NCBI GenBank assembly: GCA_007745635.1 | Contig: CP036272.1 | Location: 6,108,001 to 6,150,006, forward strand | Direction of reading: 5' to 3' | DNA: 42,006 bases | Source: Stieleria bergensis | GTDB taxonomy: Bacteria > Planctomycetota > Planctomycetia > Pirellulales > Pirellulaceae | Shown: piece by piece, positions 1 to 8,956 of the stretch | How the letters are laid out: each line of letters opens with the position of its first letter | Numbering within the stretch: the stretch's first letter is position 1 | Translations under genes and position numbers: made by a program | The notes under the pieces: generated by a model | The model's input: the letters and a program-made list of their open reading frames with translations, nothing else | Told to the model about the DNA's origin: nothing | Databases searched by the model: none

Positions 1-15
1 TTATTGGTGCGTGCA

Positions 16-72
16 AGCAGGGCCCCCTGCTGTTTTACCATCTGCCGTTTTGGTGGTCATCGAAAAACGGCG
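16..72. other. Two small hairpins at the left edge
   Basis: Positions 16-31 can form a 7-bp stem (AGCAGGG/CCCTGCT) with a 2-nt loop, followed by GTTTTA. Positions 45-72 hold GCCGTTTT paired with AAAAACGGC, just downstream of the stop codon of the minus-strand gene that follows. Either could be a weak terminator; neither has a convincing U tract. Confidence 0.25.
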
Positions 73-79
73 GCTGATG

Positions 80-2698
80 TCATGAACGCGATTCTAGAAA
101 AGCGAGCAGGTCACGCAGCTCGCGCATGGTCAGCGAATCCACGGCGCCGGTGGGCATAAAAGACACCTTGGATTCGTACATCGCTTCGATCTCATCGCGA
201 TCGAAAGTGCGGTTCTGACCATTGGTATCACGCATCGCTTCCTTCGTTGACGATCGCAATCGAATGCCGGTAAAAACCTGTCCATCGGTCAACACAACTT
301 GTCGCGGTTGATACTCTGGCGCCATCTCTAAACTGGGCTGCAGAATCGATTCCAACAAGAATTTACGTTTGCTATCGCGGCGTGACACTTCGCCGATGCG
401 ACTGAGGTCTGGACCAACGACATTACCGCGGCCACGATGCCGGTGACAGTTGGAACATTGCGTGACGTTCGCATGATGAAAGATGCGTTCACCGGCCGCA
501 GGGTCCGCCGGCGATTGAATCTGCTCCAACTTCCTGAGCCATGCCGCTGTGTCCTGCACCGACGGACGTTGGGCTTTGACCATGTCTCGGTCCAGTAAAA
601 TCGCCACGCTGTCCGCAGAATCAGGAAACCGCTTCGCCAAACCTGCTAAACGCTGACGCTGCGGGGAATCAAGCTCGGCAAAGCGAAGCCCCCGCAACGC
701 TTCTTCACGGATCATCTTCTGCTGATGCCCAGCCAGCTCCAACAGCGTCTGGAGATGCCGCTGAGCGATTGCCGACAAACCAACGATTGCCTCCGCACGC
801 AGGCGGTCCGGCGTTTTGGGGTCAGTGGCCACCTGCTTCAAAAGCGTCTGCATCGGCAGTGGATTGGCAGCCATCACGCGAATCACTTCTAGCGAAAGCG
901 AGGCATCTCCAATGGACAGCATCTTTTGCAGCACGGTGGCGTTCAGCGGTTTGGGCAAACGCTTGCTGGGCAGAGTCTGTCCCTTTTCGGAAACACGTGA
1001 CTGCACTGGCAGCATCCGCAACGCGTAGGCTCGCAACTTCGGGCTGGCCTGTTCATCGAGCACACGCTGCAGCAAAAGGTCCGTGTCACGAACGCCTTTC
1101 TCCGGGTGACCAGCGAGCGTGTTCAGCGTCGCGATGGCGGCTTCAAATCGCCGATAGTCTAAATCATCATGCTCAAGTAACTGAGTGACTTCGGGTAACA
1201 ATTCCGTCAAGTCCGAATCGGCGATCCAACGCAGGGCTTCAAACTGAATGGCCGGATCTGGATCGTCAAGAAACAAACGGGCACGCTCGACGGAACCGGG
1301 CGTGGCAATTTTCAGCGCCAGCAGTGCGCTGACTCGATCCGCTGGCTGCCACTGTGCAATTCGATCTGCTGAGAGCTGATCCGATTGACGCGCCAGGGCG
1401 ATGATCGCCGAGCGAACAAGAAAGGGGTCAGAATCACGGGCAAGCTGTAGCAGTTCAGATCGGTCGGCAGATTTCGAACCGTCGCGAAGAGCCCGGGCGA
1501 ACGATCGCTGTTGCTGACCTGGCTCGGTTTGCTTTGGCGACACCCACCCAGCGTTTCGCAAATCGATTTCCAGTTTCCACAATCGACCGTAGCCATGCGA
1601 TTGATAGCGCCCATCCACCCAATCGGTTAAGTACCAAACCATTGTCTGGCGACCGGGACTGGCATTGCGTGGATCAGCAGCGATGCAGGCGGGCCGGAAA
1701 TAGCGTCCGCCCTGGACCAGCGAAATCCGCTCGGCGGAGAAACTAGCGCCCAAAGGTGTCAACGGAAAGTAGTCGATCCGATGATCGCTCCAGGAGGGGA
1801 CCAGCAAGCCATTACCGAGTGGCTGAATGCCGCATGGGGCTTCACCACAGGGACGAATCATCGGCAGCGTGCCAAGCAGTTCTCCATTCCAGCCGACGAA
1901 GGGATGGTGCGCCTCGTTTCCATAGCGACGTTGATAACCATAGTCACCGCCATCGATGATATGCAGCAATCGGCAGGGCGGGCGTTCACCGGGATCGTTT
2001 TCGGCTGCGAAGATTTCACCGTCATCTCGCACGCAGATCCCGAATGGATTCCAAAAGCCCTTGGCAATCCGTCGCAATTGACCACCCTCTGGCGCACATC
2101 GAAAAATCCCACCTTCGCCAGTCCCTGACACTTTATTTCCGTCACTACCGGTCAAGGTCCATCGTTTGGCAAAGTTTTCACCGATCCCAAAGATTAAATC
2201 GCCACTGGGATGCCAGGCCAAGGCTTCCAAGCCATTGTGAGGATAATCAGCTTCCGTCTCAAGTTCCGCGACCGTTTCAACAACGTCCGCTTGGTCGTCC
2301 CCATCACTGTCTTGCACGCGCAGGATCCTGTCGCGCAGCGCAAGATAAACCCAGCCGTCGCGTCCCAGTTCCAGATCCATGGTCGCCGCAGTGGCGTTGT
2401 AAAAAACCTGGCGTTTGAGATTCCCCTGGCCATCGGGCGTGAACACCAGCACCTCATCGTGCTTGGGGCCAACATAATCGTCGGGGCGAAAATGGGTGTG
2501 AGTGGCAACCAAATAGATTCGCCCTTGGGCATCGACATCAATCCCAGTCGGGGTGACCAATTCGGGGTGCTGGGCAAGTAACGTCAGCGACACCCCAGTC
2601 TGCTGAGTCTGGAGATTCGCTGGACGCGGATCGGCAACCACAACGAAGCTTGCACAAACCGATAACCCAAACACGATCGACCGGATGGAATTCAACAT
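80..2698 (-). CDS. PVC-type heme-binding propeller/HEAT/cytochrome c protein
   Basis: Large exported protein of about 872 residues. A signal peptide (about 1-23, ending near VVVADP) is followed by a sugar/sorbosone-dehydrogenase-like beta-propeller (about 35-375), a HEAT-like helical repeat region (about 400-690), and a C-terminal mono-heme cytochrome c domain with CSNCH at about 750-754 and a possible distal Met in SLEMAP. This architecture (putative membrane-bound dehydrogenase, PVC-type heme-binding CxxCH protein) is greatly expanded in Planctomycetes. A periplasmic electron-transfer or carbohydrate-oxidising role is inferred; the substrate is unknown. I chose the ATG at 2698 over the GTG one codon earlier; the two are adjacent. 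It is the last gene of a minus-strand series, 30 nt after pyrD. Confidence 0.9.
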   Translation of the reverse strand: MLNSIRSIVFGLSVCASFVVVADPRPANLQTQQTGVSLTLLAQHPELVTPTGIDVDAQGRIYLVATHTHFRPDDYVGPKHDEVLVFTPDGQGNLKRQVFYNATAATMDLELGRDGWVYLALRDRILRVQDSDGDDQADVVETVAELETEADYPHNGLEALAWHPSGDLIFGIGENFAKRWTLTGSDGNKVSGTGEGGIFRCAPEGGQLRRIAKGFWNPFGICVRDDGEIFAAENDPGERPPCRLLHIIDGGDYGYQRRYGNEAHHPFVGWNGELLGTLPMIRPCGEAPCGIQPLGNGLLVPSWSDHRIDYFPLTPLGASFSAERISLVQGGRYFRPACIAADPRNASPGRQTMVWYLTDWVDGRYQSHGYGRLWKLEIDLRNAGWVSPKQTEPGQQQRSFARALRDGSKSADRSELLQLARDSDPFLVRSAIIALARQSDQLSADRIAQWQPADRVSALLALKIATPGSVERARLFLDDPDPAIQFEALRWIADSDLTELLPEVTQLLEHDDLDYRRFEAAIATLNTLAGHPEKGVRDTDLLLQRVLDEQASPKLRAYALRMLPVQSRVSEKGQTLPSKRLPKPLNATVLQKMLSIGDASLSLEVIRVMAANPLPMQTLLKQVATDPKTPDRLRAEAIVGLSAIAQRHLQTLLELAGHQQKMIREEALRGLRFAELDSPQRQRLAGLAKRFPDSADSVAILLDRDMVKAQRPSVQDTAAWLRKLEQIQSPADPAAGERIFHHANVTQCSNCHRHRGRGNVVGPDLSRIGEVSRRDSKRKFLLESILQPSLEMAPEYQPRQVVLTDGQVFTGIRLRSSTKEAMRDTNGQNRTFDRDEIEAMYESKVSFMPTGAVDSLTMRELRDLLAFLESRS

Positions 2699-2728
2699 CA
2701 CGCTGTTAGTTTTTTGGAGGATAAATGC

Positions 2729-3835
2729 CTAGGCTTTGGAGCCAACGGCCTGGCTGACATGATCGAAACCATCACGCCTGAGCAGTTGAGCGAGCCCTTC
2801 GTTGATTTGCTTGACCACCAAAGGCCCATGATAAACCAAGGCCGTGTACAACTGCACAAGGCTGGCGCCGTAACAGATTTTTTCGTACGCATCTTCAGCC
2901 GTGAAGACGCCGCCGGAGCCAATGATGATGTATCGCTCGCGATCCATTTGCTGATACAGCCGACGAAGACATCGGTTGAGCAGCTCCTTGACCGGTTGAC
3001 CCGCAATCGCACCAGGCAGCTTTGCCAACGCGGCCGGGTCTGCGTGCAAGTTCAGCTCCGAGGGCTTGCCAGTGGGCAAGTTCACACTGAAACCAGCCAC
3101 GCAACGATGCGGCCGGCACTGCAGCAACAGTTGCTCGATCTGGTCAGCCTGTTCGATGGGTGCAATTTTCAAAAAGACTGGTGTTGTGACCTGCAAGTCG
3201 TCGATCTGCTGAAGCAAGTTCGACAGGTTGCCTGGCCGGGCAAAGAAAGCTTGCTCATGTCCGGTGTTCGGGCAACTTAGGTTCAGCATCAAGTAGTCAC
3301 AGTCATCATGCACCTGCTTGATCGTGCTGAGATAGTCTTCGATCACCGCTGAATCAGGGCAGGGCGGGGCAGCCGGACCATCGTTGGTCTTCACAACGTT
3401 CACGCCCAGCGGTTGCGTTTGCTGGAAACGTCTCAGTCGCTTGGCAACAGATTCCACTCCAGGATTGGGCAGCCCATAGTTGACAACGATGGCATTGTCA
3501 GAGGGCAAACGGAACAGCCTTGGTTTGGGGTTCCCCAATGAGGGACGCGCAGAGATCGATCCAATCTCCGCAAAGCCAAACCCCATGGATTCCAGCATCT
3601 TGAGTGCCGTCCCCTGTTTATCCCACCCGGCGGCGAGCCCCATGGGGTTGGAAAACGTTAGCCCCTGAAACTGCACCTTCAAACGGGGATCGTGGCACTG
3701 ATACATCCTGCGCATCACCGCCGTCGCGCCAGGAACATGCCCGAGCATCCGACACAACGTCAAGCCAGCTTGATGCGCCATTTCAGCGGGCAACTGAAAG
3801 AGCAAGGGACGGACGAGGAGACGATAGAAATTCAA
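2729..3835 (-). CDS. pyrD: Dihydroorotate dehydrogenase, family 2-like
   Basis: Oxidises dihydroorotate to orotate in pyrimidine synthesis. At 368 residues it has the N-terminal helical extension typical of the membrane-associated, quinone-linked family 2 (about 1-40), then FMN-barrel motifs: GLAAGWDKQG (about 67-76), IGSISARPSLGNPKPRLFRL (91-110), LNLSCPNTG (184-192) and a late IIGSGGV phosphate-binding loop. The catalytic-base position, as I align it to the family 2 SSPNT motif, is Cys188 rather than Ser, which is usual for family 1. The start is a TTG whose TTGA overlaps the stop of the upstream esterase by 4 nt. The next ATG would remove the N-terminal helices, so TTG is preferred. It sits within a sulfatase-esterase operon, not with other pyr genes. 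Confidence 0.92.
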   Translation of the reverse strand: MNFYRLLVRPLLFQLPAEMAHQAGLTLCRMLGHVPGATAVMRRMYQCHDPRLKVQFQGLTFSNPMGLAAGWDKQGTALKMLESMGFGFAEIGSISARPSLGNPKPRLFRLPSDNAIVVNYGLPNPGVESVAKRLRRFQQTQPLGVNVVKTNDGPAAPPCPDSAVIEDYLSTIKQVHDDCDYLMLNLSCPNTGHEQAFFARPGNLSNLLQQIDDLQVTTPVFLKIAPIEQADQIEQLLLQCRPHRCVAGFSVNLPTGKPSELNLHADPAALAKLPGAIAGQPVKELLNRCLRRLYQQMDRERYIIIGSGGVFTAEDAYEKICYGASLVQLYTALVYHGPLVVKQINEGLAQLLRRDGFDHVSQAVGSKA

Positions 3836-5019
3836 CGTTCTTGATTCACTGACAAGAAGTGTTCAAAGAACGCATAAATGATGGCGTTCGACTGATCATC
3901 GGGCGAATGATTGGGGCGATTGCTCATCGCGACGCGGTTTTGCACTCCCAGGAGTTTGTTGACATCCAGGCTATGATTGAGTGCTTGCCAGCGTGTGGGC
4001 GGATCTTCACTGCCTCCGGAAACTAAAAAGGGACGCGGCGACATCAAGGCATGCAACTCGTGCAAATCACGCCCTTGTTCACGCAACTTGGGATACAAGC
4101 CACGAGCGGGATTCTGTTCACTGATCAGCCCACGTTGGCGCCACGGCTGAGGGTGATAGCCCAAGTACCAGGGCTCCCAATAATTGACACTGGGCCGGGA
4201 CTCATCAAAGACAATGCCCGGATCCGACCAGGCTGCACAGGCAAATCGATCAAACAAACAGGAGGCAAACATGGCCCACTTGCCACCATACGAATGGCCA
4301 ACGATCCCAATCCGTTTTGCATCCACTTGCTGTTGACTGGCGAGGACGTACCAGGCATTGGCCGCAGCGTAAGCCAGCATTGACAAAGGCTGTACATGGG
4401 CGTCTTCGATGCTGGGATAGAACAAACCATATTCGCGCCGCTCACTGGCCTCGGTCGTGCCGATCGACAGCGTGACAAATCCTCGGCGTGCTAACTGAAT
4501 GGCAAAGTCGCGGTTTGGCTTGCCCTTGCCAATCGCTGTCTCGGGCTCATAAAACACCGTCAACACGGCTGGCAACGACTGATTCTGGCCTTGTGGAAGC
4601 AGCAGGTAACCGGTGGTCTCCTGATCGGGCAGCCAGCGGAAACGAATCGTCTGGATCACGATTCGCCCCTCGTCGATCGTTTGTTGATCAAGCACGGTGA
4701 CCTTTGGCTCGGTCAGTAGCGGCGGCCACTTGCCGAGCAGACGCTGCCATTGCTGTCGCAGCTCCTGGCGTCGGCGCTGCCATTGCTGAGGTGATGTCAC
4801 CTGCGAACCGTCCGCAAACAGCAGCGGAGAACGATAATCACCTCGCTGGCCAGCAAACTCAGCTGGTGGGGTGAAATAACGCTGGATCGTTGACCAACCG
4901 GATGCAGGCTGTATAGCTTCTGGTTCCTGCGCAGTGGCAATCAGCGGAATCGCAAGACAGACCAGAATCACGAAGCGTCTCAGGAAGCAGCACATCGCGG
5001 TGCTCATCGCTGCGTTCAT
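3832..5019 (-). CDS. Secreted alpha/beta-hydrolase, acetyl xylan esterase-like
   Basis: A 395-residue predicted exported hydrolase. An N-terminal signal peptide (about 1-30, hydrophobic core then ATAQ) precedes an alpha/beta-hydrolase domain with nucleophile elbow GHSYGG (Ser243) and a plausible catalytic His in PNHSPDD (about 371). The surrounding sequence resembles planctomycete acetyl xylan or glucuronoyl esterase-like proteins; the exact ester is not determined. Its ATG overlaps the stop of the upstream sulfatase (ATGA) and its stop overlaps the pyrD start (TTGA), so translation of the three is probably coupled. The pairing with a sulfatase suggests joint stripping of sulfate and acyl groups from marine polysaccharide, which is inference. 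Confidence 0.82.
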   Translation of the reverse strand: MNAAMSTAMCCFLRRFVILVCLAIPLIATAQEPEAIQPASGWSTIQRYFTPPAEFAGQRGDYRSPLLFADGSQVTSPQQWQRRRQELRQQWQRLLGKWPPLLTEPKVTVLDQQTIDEGRIVIQTIRFRWLPDQETTGYLLLPQGQNQSLPAVLTVFYEPETAIGKGKPNRDFAIQLARRGFVTLSIGTTEASERREYGLFYPSIEDAHVQPLSMLAYAAANAWYVLASQQQVDAKRIGIVGHSYGGKWAMFASCLFDRFACAAWSDPGIVFDESRPSVNYWEPWYLGYHPQPWRQRGLISEQNPARGLYPKLREQGRDLHELHALMSPRPFLVSGGSEDPPTRWQALNHSLDVNKLLGVQNRVAMSNRPNHSPDDQSNAIIYAFFEHFLSVNQER

Positions 5020-6503
5020 CGCTGGCCGCCTCGTTTCAAATCATTGGTCCGAACCTCGATCAGTTTGTCGGCCAACAACTTCTCGAACGACTTCACGCGG
5101 TCGGCATGTTTGGGATCGTCAACCAAGTTGTGAAACTGTTGTGGATCATGCTGCATGTCGAACAACTCCGCGCCGCCACGCCCGTCTTCGCCGTATTGGA
5201 TGTAGGCCCAGCCATCCTGTCGAATCAGAAATCCCCTTCGCATCGGTGCGACGCTAAAGGCGGCGTCGCGAACATCCGCATCGGCTGATTCGATGGTTGG
5301 CGTCAGGTCGACGCCCTGCAAACGATCGGGCACCTCCAGTCCACACAGCGAGGCCGTTGTTGGGTACAGATCAAGCAATTCCACCAAGCTATCGGAAACG
5401 GCCGGTTTCTGTCCAGGCACACAGATAATCAACGGCACCGTCGCGGACTCTTCGCGCAGTGAGACTTTGGCCCAAAAGTCATGCTCGCCCAAATGATAAC
5501 CATGGTCACTGGTAAAGATCACAATGGTATTGTCTTTCAAGCCGTTGTCCTCCAGTGCTTGAAGAACCTTGCCGACCTGAGCGTCCATGAACGAGACTGC
5601 TGCGTAGTAGCCACCGACAGCTTTCTTCTGGCGGCGAAGATCCATTTTCATGTTCTTACTGGTTTTATAATTGATCCCTGGTTTCGGGATATCGTCCCAG
5701 TCGCCTTCGAGTTTTTCCGGCAACACCATGGAATCGTAAGGCAGGAACGGCTCGTAGTACTTGCGTGGGGAAACAAACGGGACATGAGGTCGCACAAAGC
5801 CGACGCCTAACCAGAAAGGCTTGTCCTTGTGCTGCGCAAGCAACTCGACTGCTTTCGCCGCAGCCTTTCCGTCGGCGTGTACTTCGTCGTCTCCGTCGGC
5901 TTCGACGACAACAAAGGTATTGCCTCCGACAACCGGCCGTTTCCCATCGGGGTTGCCTTCTAAAGTTTCGCCATCCCCCTTGGCTTTCCACTCAGGGCCG
6001 GGGCAATTAAAACGTTCAGTCCAAGAGGCCGCATCATCGGCACCGTTGAAATTGTCGTGTTTCTTGGGGTTGGTTCCCAATTCGACACCGCCCGGCACGC
6101 CCATGTGAAAGATCTTGCCGACCCGAGCCGAATAATAACCATTGTTTTTAAAGTGCTGGGACCACATCGCGCGATCACCAATGGCTGGCCGTGGGTTGGT
6201 GTACCCCAAGGTTCCGGTGGCGTGCGGATAGTAACCCGACATAAACGAGGCTCGCGAAGGACCGCAATAGGTTCCCTGACAGTAGGCTCGTGTATAACGG
6301 GTTCCACGAGCCGCCAACGAATCGATATGCGGTGTCTGGCAGACCTTGTTATCGTAACAGGACAAAGCCGTCGGGGTTAAATCGTCCGAGACAATCAACA
6401 GCACGTTGTATGGCTTGGTCGGTCGTTGCTCCTGTGCCTGACAGCGTCCCGCTGCGAGCACCGAGATCAAAAGAATGAATACCAGGGAACGGGTGTGAAG
6501 CAT
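5016..6503 (-). CDS. Secreted sulfatase, iduronate-2-sulfatase-like
   Basis: A type I (formylglycine) sulfatase of 495 residues. A signal peptide (about 1-23) precedes NVLLIVSDDL, whose two Asp (40-41) are metal ligands. C-G-P-S-R (80-84) is the formylglycine site, with Cys80 the residue to be converted. IFTSDHGYHLGEHDFWAK supplies the later metal/active-site Asp-His. The overall pattern fits the iduronate-2-sulfatase-like group common in Planctomycetes; the substrate is unknown. It is the first gene of the minus-strand operon and is followed by the esterase with a 4-nt overlap. A purine-rich stretch (GAAAGAG) about 10 nt before the ATG may be its ribosome binding site. An anaerobic or FGE-type maturase would have to be encoded elsewhere. 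Confidence 0.93.
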   Translation of the reverse strand: MLHTRSLVFILLISVLAAGRCQAQEQRPTKPYNVLLIVSDDLTPTALSCYDNKVCQTPHIDSLAARGTRYTRAYCQGTYCGPSRASFMSGYYPHATGTLGYTNPRPAIGDRAMWSQHFKNNGYYSARVGKIFHMGVPGGVELGTNPKKHDNFNGADDAASWTERFNCPGPEWKAKGDGETLEGNPDGKRPVVGGNTFVVVEADGDDEVHADGKAAAKAVELLAQHKDKPFWLGVGFVRPHVPFVSPRKYYEPFLPYDSMVLPEKLEGDWDDIPKPGINYKTSKNMKMDLRRQKKAVGGYYAAVSFMDAQVGKVLQALEDNGLKDNTIVIFTSDHGYHLGEHDFWAKVSLREESATVPLIICVPGQKPAVSDSLVELLDLYPTTASLCGLEVPDRLQGVDLTPTIESADADVRDAAFSVAPMRRGFLIRQDGWAYIQYGEDGRGGAELFDMQHDPQQFHNLVDDPKHADRVKSFEKLLADKLIEVRTNDLKRGGQR

Positions 6504-6812
6504 TGCGGGGTCTCTTTCAATTCAGCAAGTTCAATTCAGCAAGTCTTTCTCGCACGTCAGTCACCATCAGCTCCGAAGCACCCTTCAGATGCGTGATTGT
6601 TCCCCACCCGGGTTTCATCACCGCCCAACGGATGCTGTGCGGACGCCGACAGGATGATCGAAGCTTGGTCGGTCAACCAACTTTATCAGTGCAGAGAATG
6701 GCTTCATCTGAACACGGAGGGTTTTCCGAACATTTCCTGACGAGGACTTACTATTATGAGCAGTCCGGCCCGTTCCCTGGGCATGCAACTGACGTTTCCT
6801 TCGCGAATTTGA
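6504..6812. promoter_or_regulatory. Divergent intergenic region between two sulfatase genes
   Basis: This 309-bp gap must hold the promoters of both divergent sulfatase genes. A 14-bp direct repeat (TCAATTCAGCAAGT, 6517-6530 and 6531-6544) lies just upstream of the minus-strand start and could be a tandem operator or a replication slip. No confident -35/-10 pair was identified. Confidence 0.4.
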
Positions 6813-8276
6813 ATGATGATGGTGAAATCCGCATTTCTGCTTGCCCTTTCCATGACCGCGTTTGCCATCCTGACGGGGCACGCAGGTGAATCGAATGCAA
6901 ATGAGCGTCCCAATATTCTGTTGGTGATGGCCGACGACCAGGGCTATGGCGATGCGGGCTATAACGACCATCCCTTCGTTAAGACGCCACACTTAGACGC
7001 AATGGCCCGTGACGGAGTCGTCTTCGATCATTTTTATGCCGCTGCCCCCGTCTGCAGTCCCACGCGGGCCAGCGTGATGACTGGCCGCCATCCATTTCGC
7101 TGCAATGTGCCCAACCATGGACATTACATGCACCCTGCGGAATCGACGATCGCCGAAGCACTTCAATCCGTAGGCTATGTGACGGGGCATTTTGGCAAAT
7201 GGCACATTGGCTCGGTTCAACCTGAGAGCGCAACGTCGCCCGGTGGAGCGGGGTTTGATGAATGGCTCAGTGGATTGAATTTCTTTGACAACGATCCGTA
7301 CTTAAGCCACAACGGGACCTACAAGAAACTTGAAGGACCAGGATCGGTCATCAGCATGGACGCCACCTTGGAGTTTTTGCGCAAGCACGCCAAAGGTGAC
7401 CAACCGATGTTTGCCGTGACGTGGTTCCCAGCACCTCATGATCCGCACCAAGAGATCCCTCAAGCGACCGATGGTGCGGCGACCATGTATCAGAAAGAAG
7501 CTGGCAAGAAGGCCGGTTACTATCGCGAGATCACGTTACTGGATCAGCAAGTGGGGCGTTTGCGCGGGGCACTGAAGGAGCTAGAGATCGCCGACAACAC
7601 GCTGTTGTTTTACTGCAGCGATAACGGTGGCTTGAACCCACAAACCTCAGGTGGCCGAGCGATGAAGGGCAGCATCTACGAAGGTGGCTTGCGGGTGCCG
7701 GCCATCCTGCAATGGCCGAGCCGCTATCAACACCAAGTCATCGCCACACCTGCTTCGACCTGTGACCTGTACCCCACACTCCTGGCGGTGGCCGACGTTG
7801 AAATCGAAGACCAACCGACACTCGATGGAATCAACCTGTTACCGATCTTGGCGGGTAAACAAGACCAGCGCCCTCCGCTTGGATTCTGGCACGGGCACTC
7901 GCAAGGACAAAGCACCTGGAGCGATCGCATCATCAAGTCGCTCAAAGAAGCTCAGGATGCAGGCAAGCCCAACCCGCTCCCACAACGGGTCTTAAAAAAT
8001 GTGTACCAGTACCCCAAATTTGATCGCAATCAAGCAACACGCGGTCATGCAGCGTGGAACAAGTGGCCCTGGAAACTTCATCGGATCGAAAACAAAGGCC
8101 GGGTCCGCTGGGAGCTTTACAACCTAGCGGATGATCCGATGGAACGCGCCGACGTTAGCGGTGATGCTCCGGACGTGCTGGAGAGCATGCAAAAAGAACT
8201 GGAAGCGTGGCAAAAAAGCGTCCTGCAGAGCTGGTCGGGTGCGGATTACGGTGACCAAAAGACCGGCGTAAGGTGA
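6813..8276 (+). CDS. Secreted sulfatase, arylsulfatase A-like
   Basis: A second type I sulfatase, 487 residues. A signal peptide (about 1-28) is followed by RPNILLVMADDQGYGD with metal-ligand Asp41/42, the formylglycine motif C-S-P-T-R (81-85, Cys81), KWHIG after the core, and FYCSDNGG with the late Asp-Asn metal ligands. The C-S-P-T-R form and shorter DN motif place it in a different subgroup from its neighbour at 5016. It starts with three tandem ATG codons at 6813-6821; which is used cannot be decided and no Shine-Dalgarno is evident. It is transcribed away from the other sulfatase and converges on the cytidine deaminase gene with an 18-bp gap. Confidence 0.93.
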   Translation: MMMVKSAFLLALSMTAFAILTGHAGESNANERPNILLVMADDQGYGDAGYNDHPFVKTPHLDAMARDGVVFDHFYAAAPVCSPTRASVMTGRHPFRCNVPNHGHYMHPAESTIAEALQSVGYVTGHFGKWHIGSVQPESATSPGGAGFDEWLSGLNFFDNDPYLSHNGTYKKLEGPGSVISMDATLEFLRKHAKGDQPMFAVTWFPAPHDPHQEIPQATDGAATMYQKEAGKKAGYYREITLLDQQVGRLRGALKELEIADNTLLFYCSDNGGLNPQTSGGRAMKGSIYEGGLRVPAILQWPSRYQHQVIATPASTCDLYPTLLAVADVEIEDQPTLDGINLLPILAGKQDQRPPLGFWHGHSQGQSTWSDRIIKSLKEAQDAGKPNPLPQRVLKNVYQYPKFDRNQATRGHAAWNKWPWKLHRIENKGRVRWELYNLADDPMERADVSGDAPDVLESMQKELEAWQKSVLQSWSGADYGDQKTGVR

Positions 8277-8294
8277 AGCCGCTGAATCGCAAGG

Positions 8295-8708
8295 TCAGTG
8301 AATCGGCAAGTTGTCGGCGTCGAACGCATCGGGCAATAACTGACTTAAGCGACGGATCTGCCGGGCGCCGGTCAAGACGTCGACCATGATCACTTGCAAG
8401 TCGCAGCGAAATTCGCTTAGGAACTGCCGGCAGGCTCCGCAGGGAGATGCACCGCCGGCGGTGGCAATCGCGATCGCTTGAAATTGCTGGTACCCTTCGT
8501 TCACGGCCGTACAGATCGCGGCTCGCTCCGCACAAATCGTCAAACCATAGCTTGCGTTTTCGACGTTACACCCGGTCACGATGGCCCCTTCAGGAATCCA
8601 AACCGCTGCACCAACGTCGAATTGGCTATGCGGAGCATAGGCCATTTGCCGAGCGTTGATCGCGTGTTGAACAAGCGTGTCGATCTGTTCGGGAGCTAAT
8701 TCCTGCAT
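8295..8708 (-). CDS. cdd: Cytidine deaminase
   Basis: Zinc-dependent deamination of cytidine or deoxycytidine to uridine in pyrimidine salvage, in the cytosol. The 137-residue length matches tetrameric cytidine deaminases. C-A-E (59-61) gives the first zinc ligand and the catalytic Glu61; P-C-G-A-C (89-93) gives the other two Cys ligands. Substrate-binding residues in the N-V-E-N-A-S-Y segment (48-54) are also present. The ATG at 8708 is the obvious start. It lies 248 bp downstream of the nucleoside phosphorylase gene on the same strand, which makes a salvage pair. Confidence 0.95.
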   Translation of the reverse strand: MQELAPEQIDTLVQHAINARQMAYAPHSQFDVGAAVWIPEGAIVTGCNVENASYGLTICAERAAICTAVNEGYQQFQAIAIATAGGASPCGACRQFLSEFRCDLQVIMVDVLTGARQIRRLSQLLPDAFDADNLPIH

Positions 8709-8956
8709 GTGTTCGGCTCTGATTGGATGGTTAATCGGAAGCAGTCACACGTTAGTGTCGGACAAATCTCGACACCAAGTCAATGTGATTCCAACCCCTG
8801 CCATAATTCACCGCAGCGGGCTGGTTGGGGGTCATGGAAACAGTGAGATCGCGAACCGAAAAACCTGTGGTCACTGCATTAGCCGTTTGGCCCGGTTGTT
8901 TGATGCGACTGCCTCGGTGACCCAAACCGTGGCTAACGCCAAAACGGCTGACGGGG

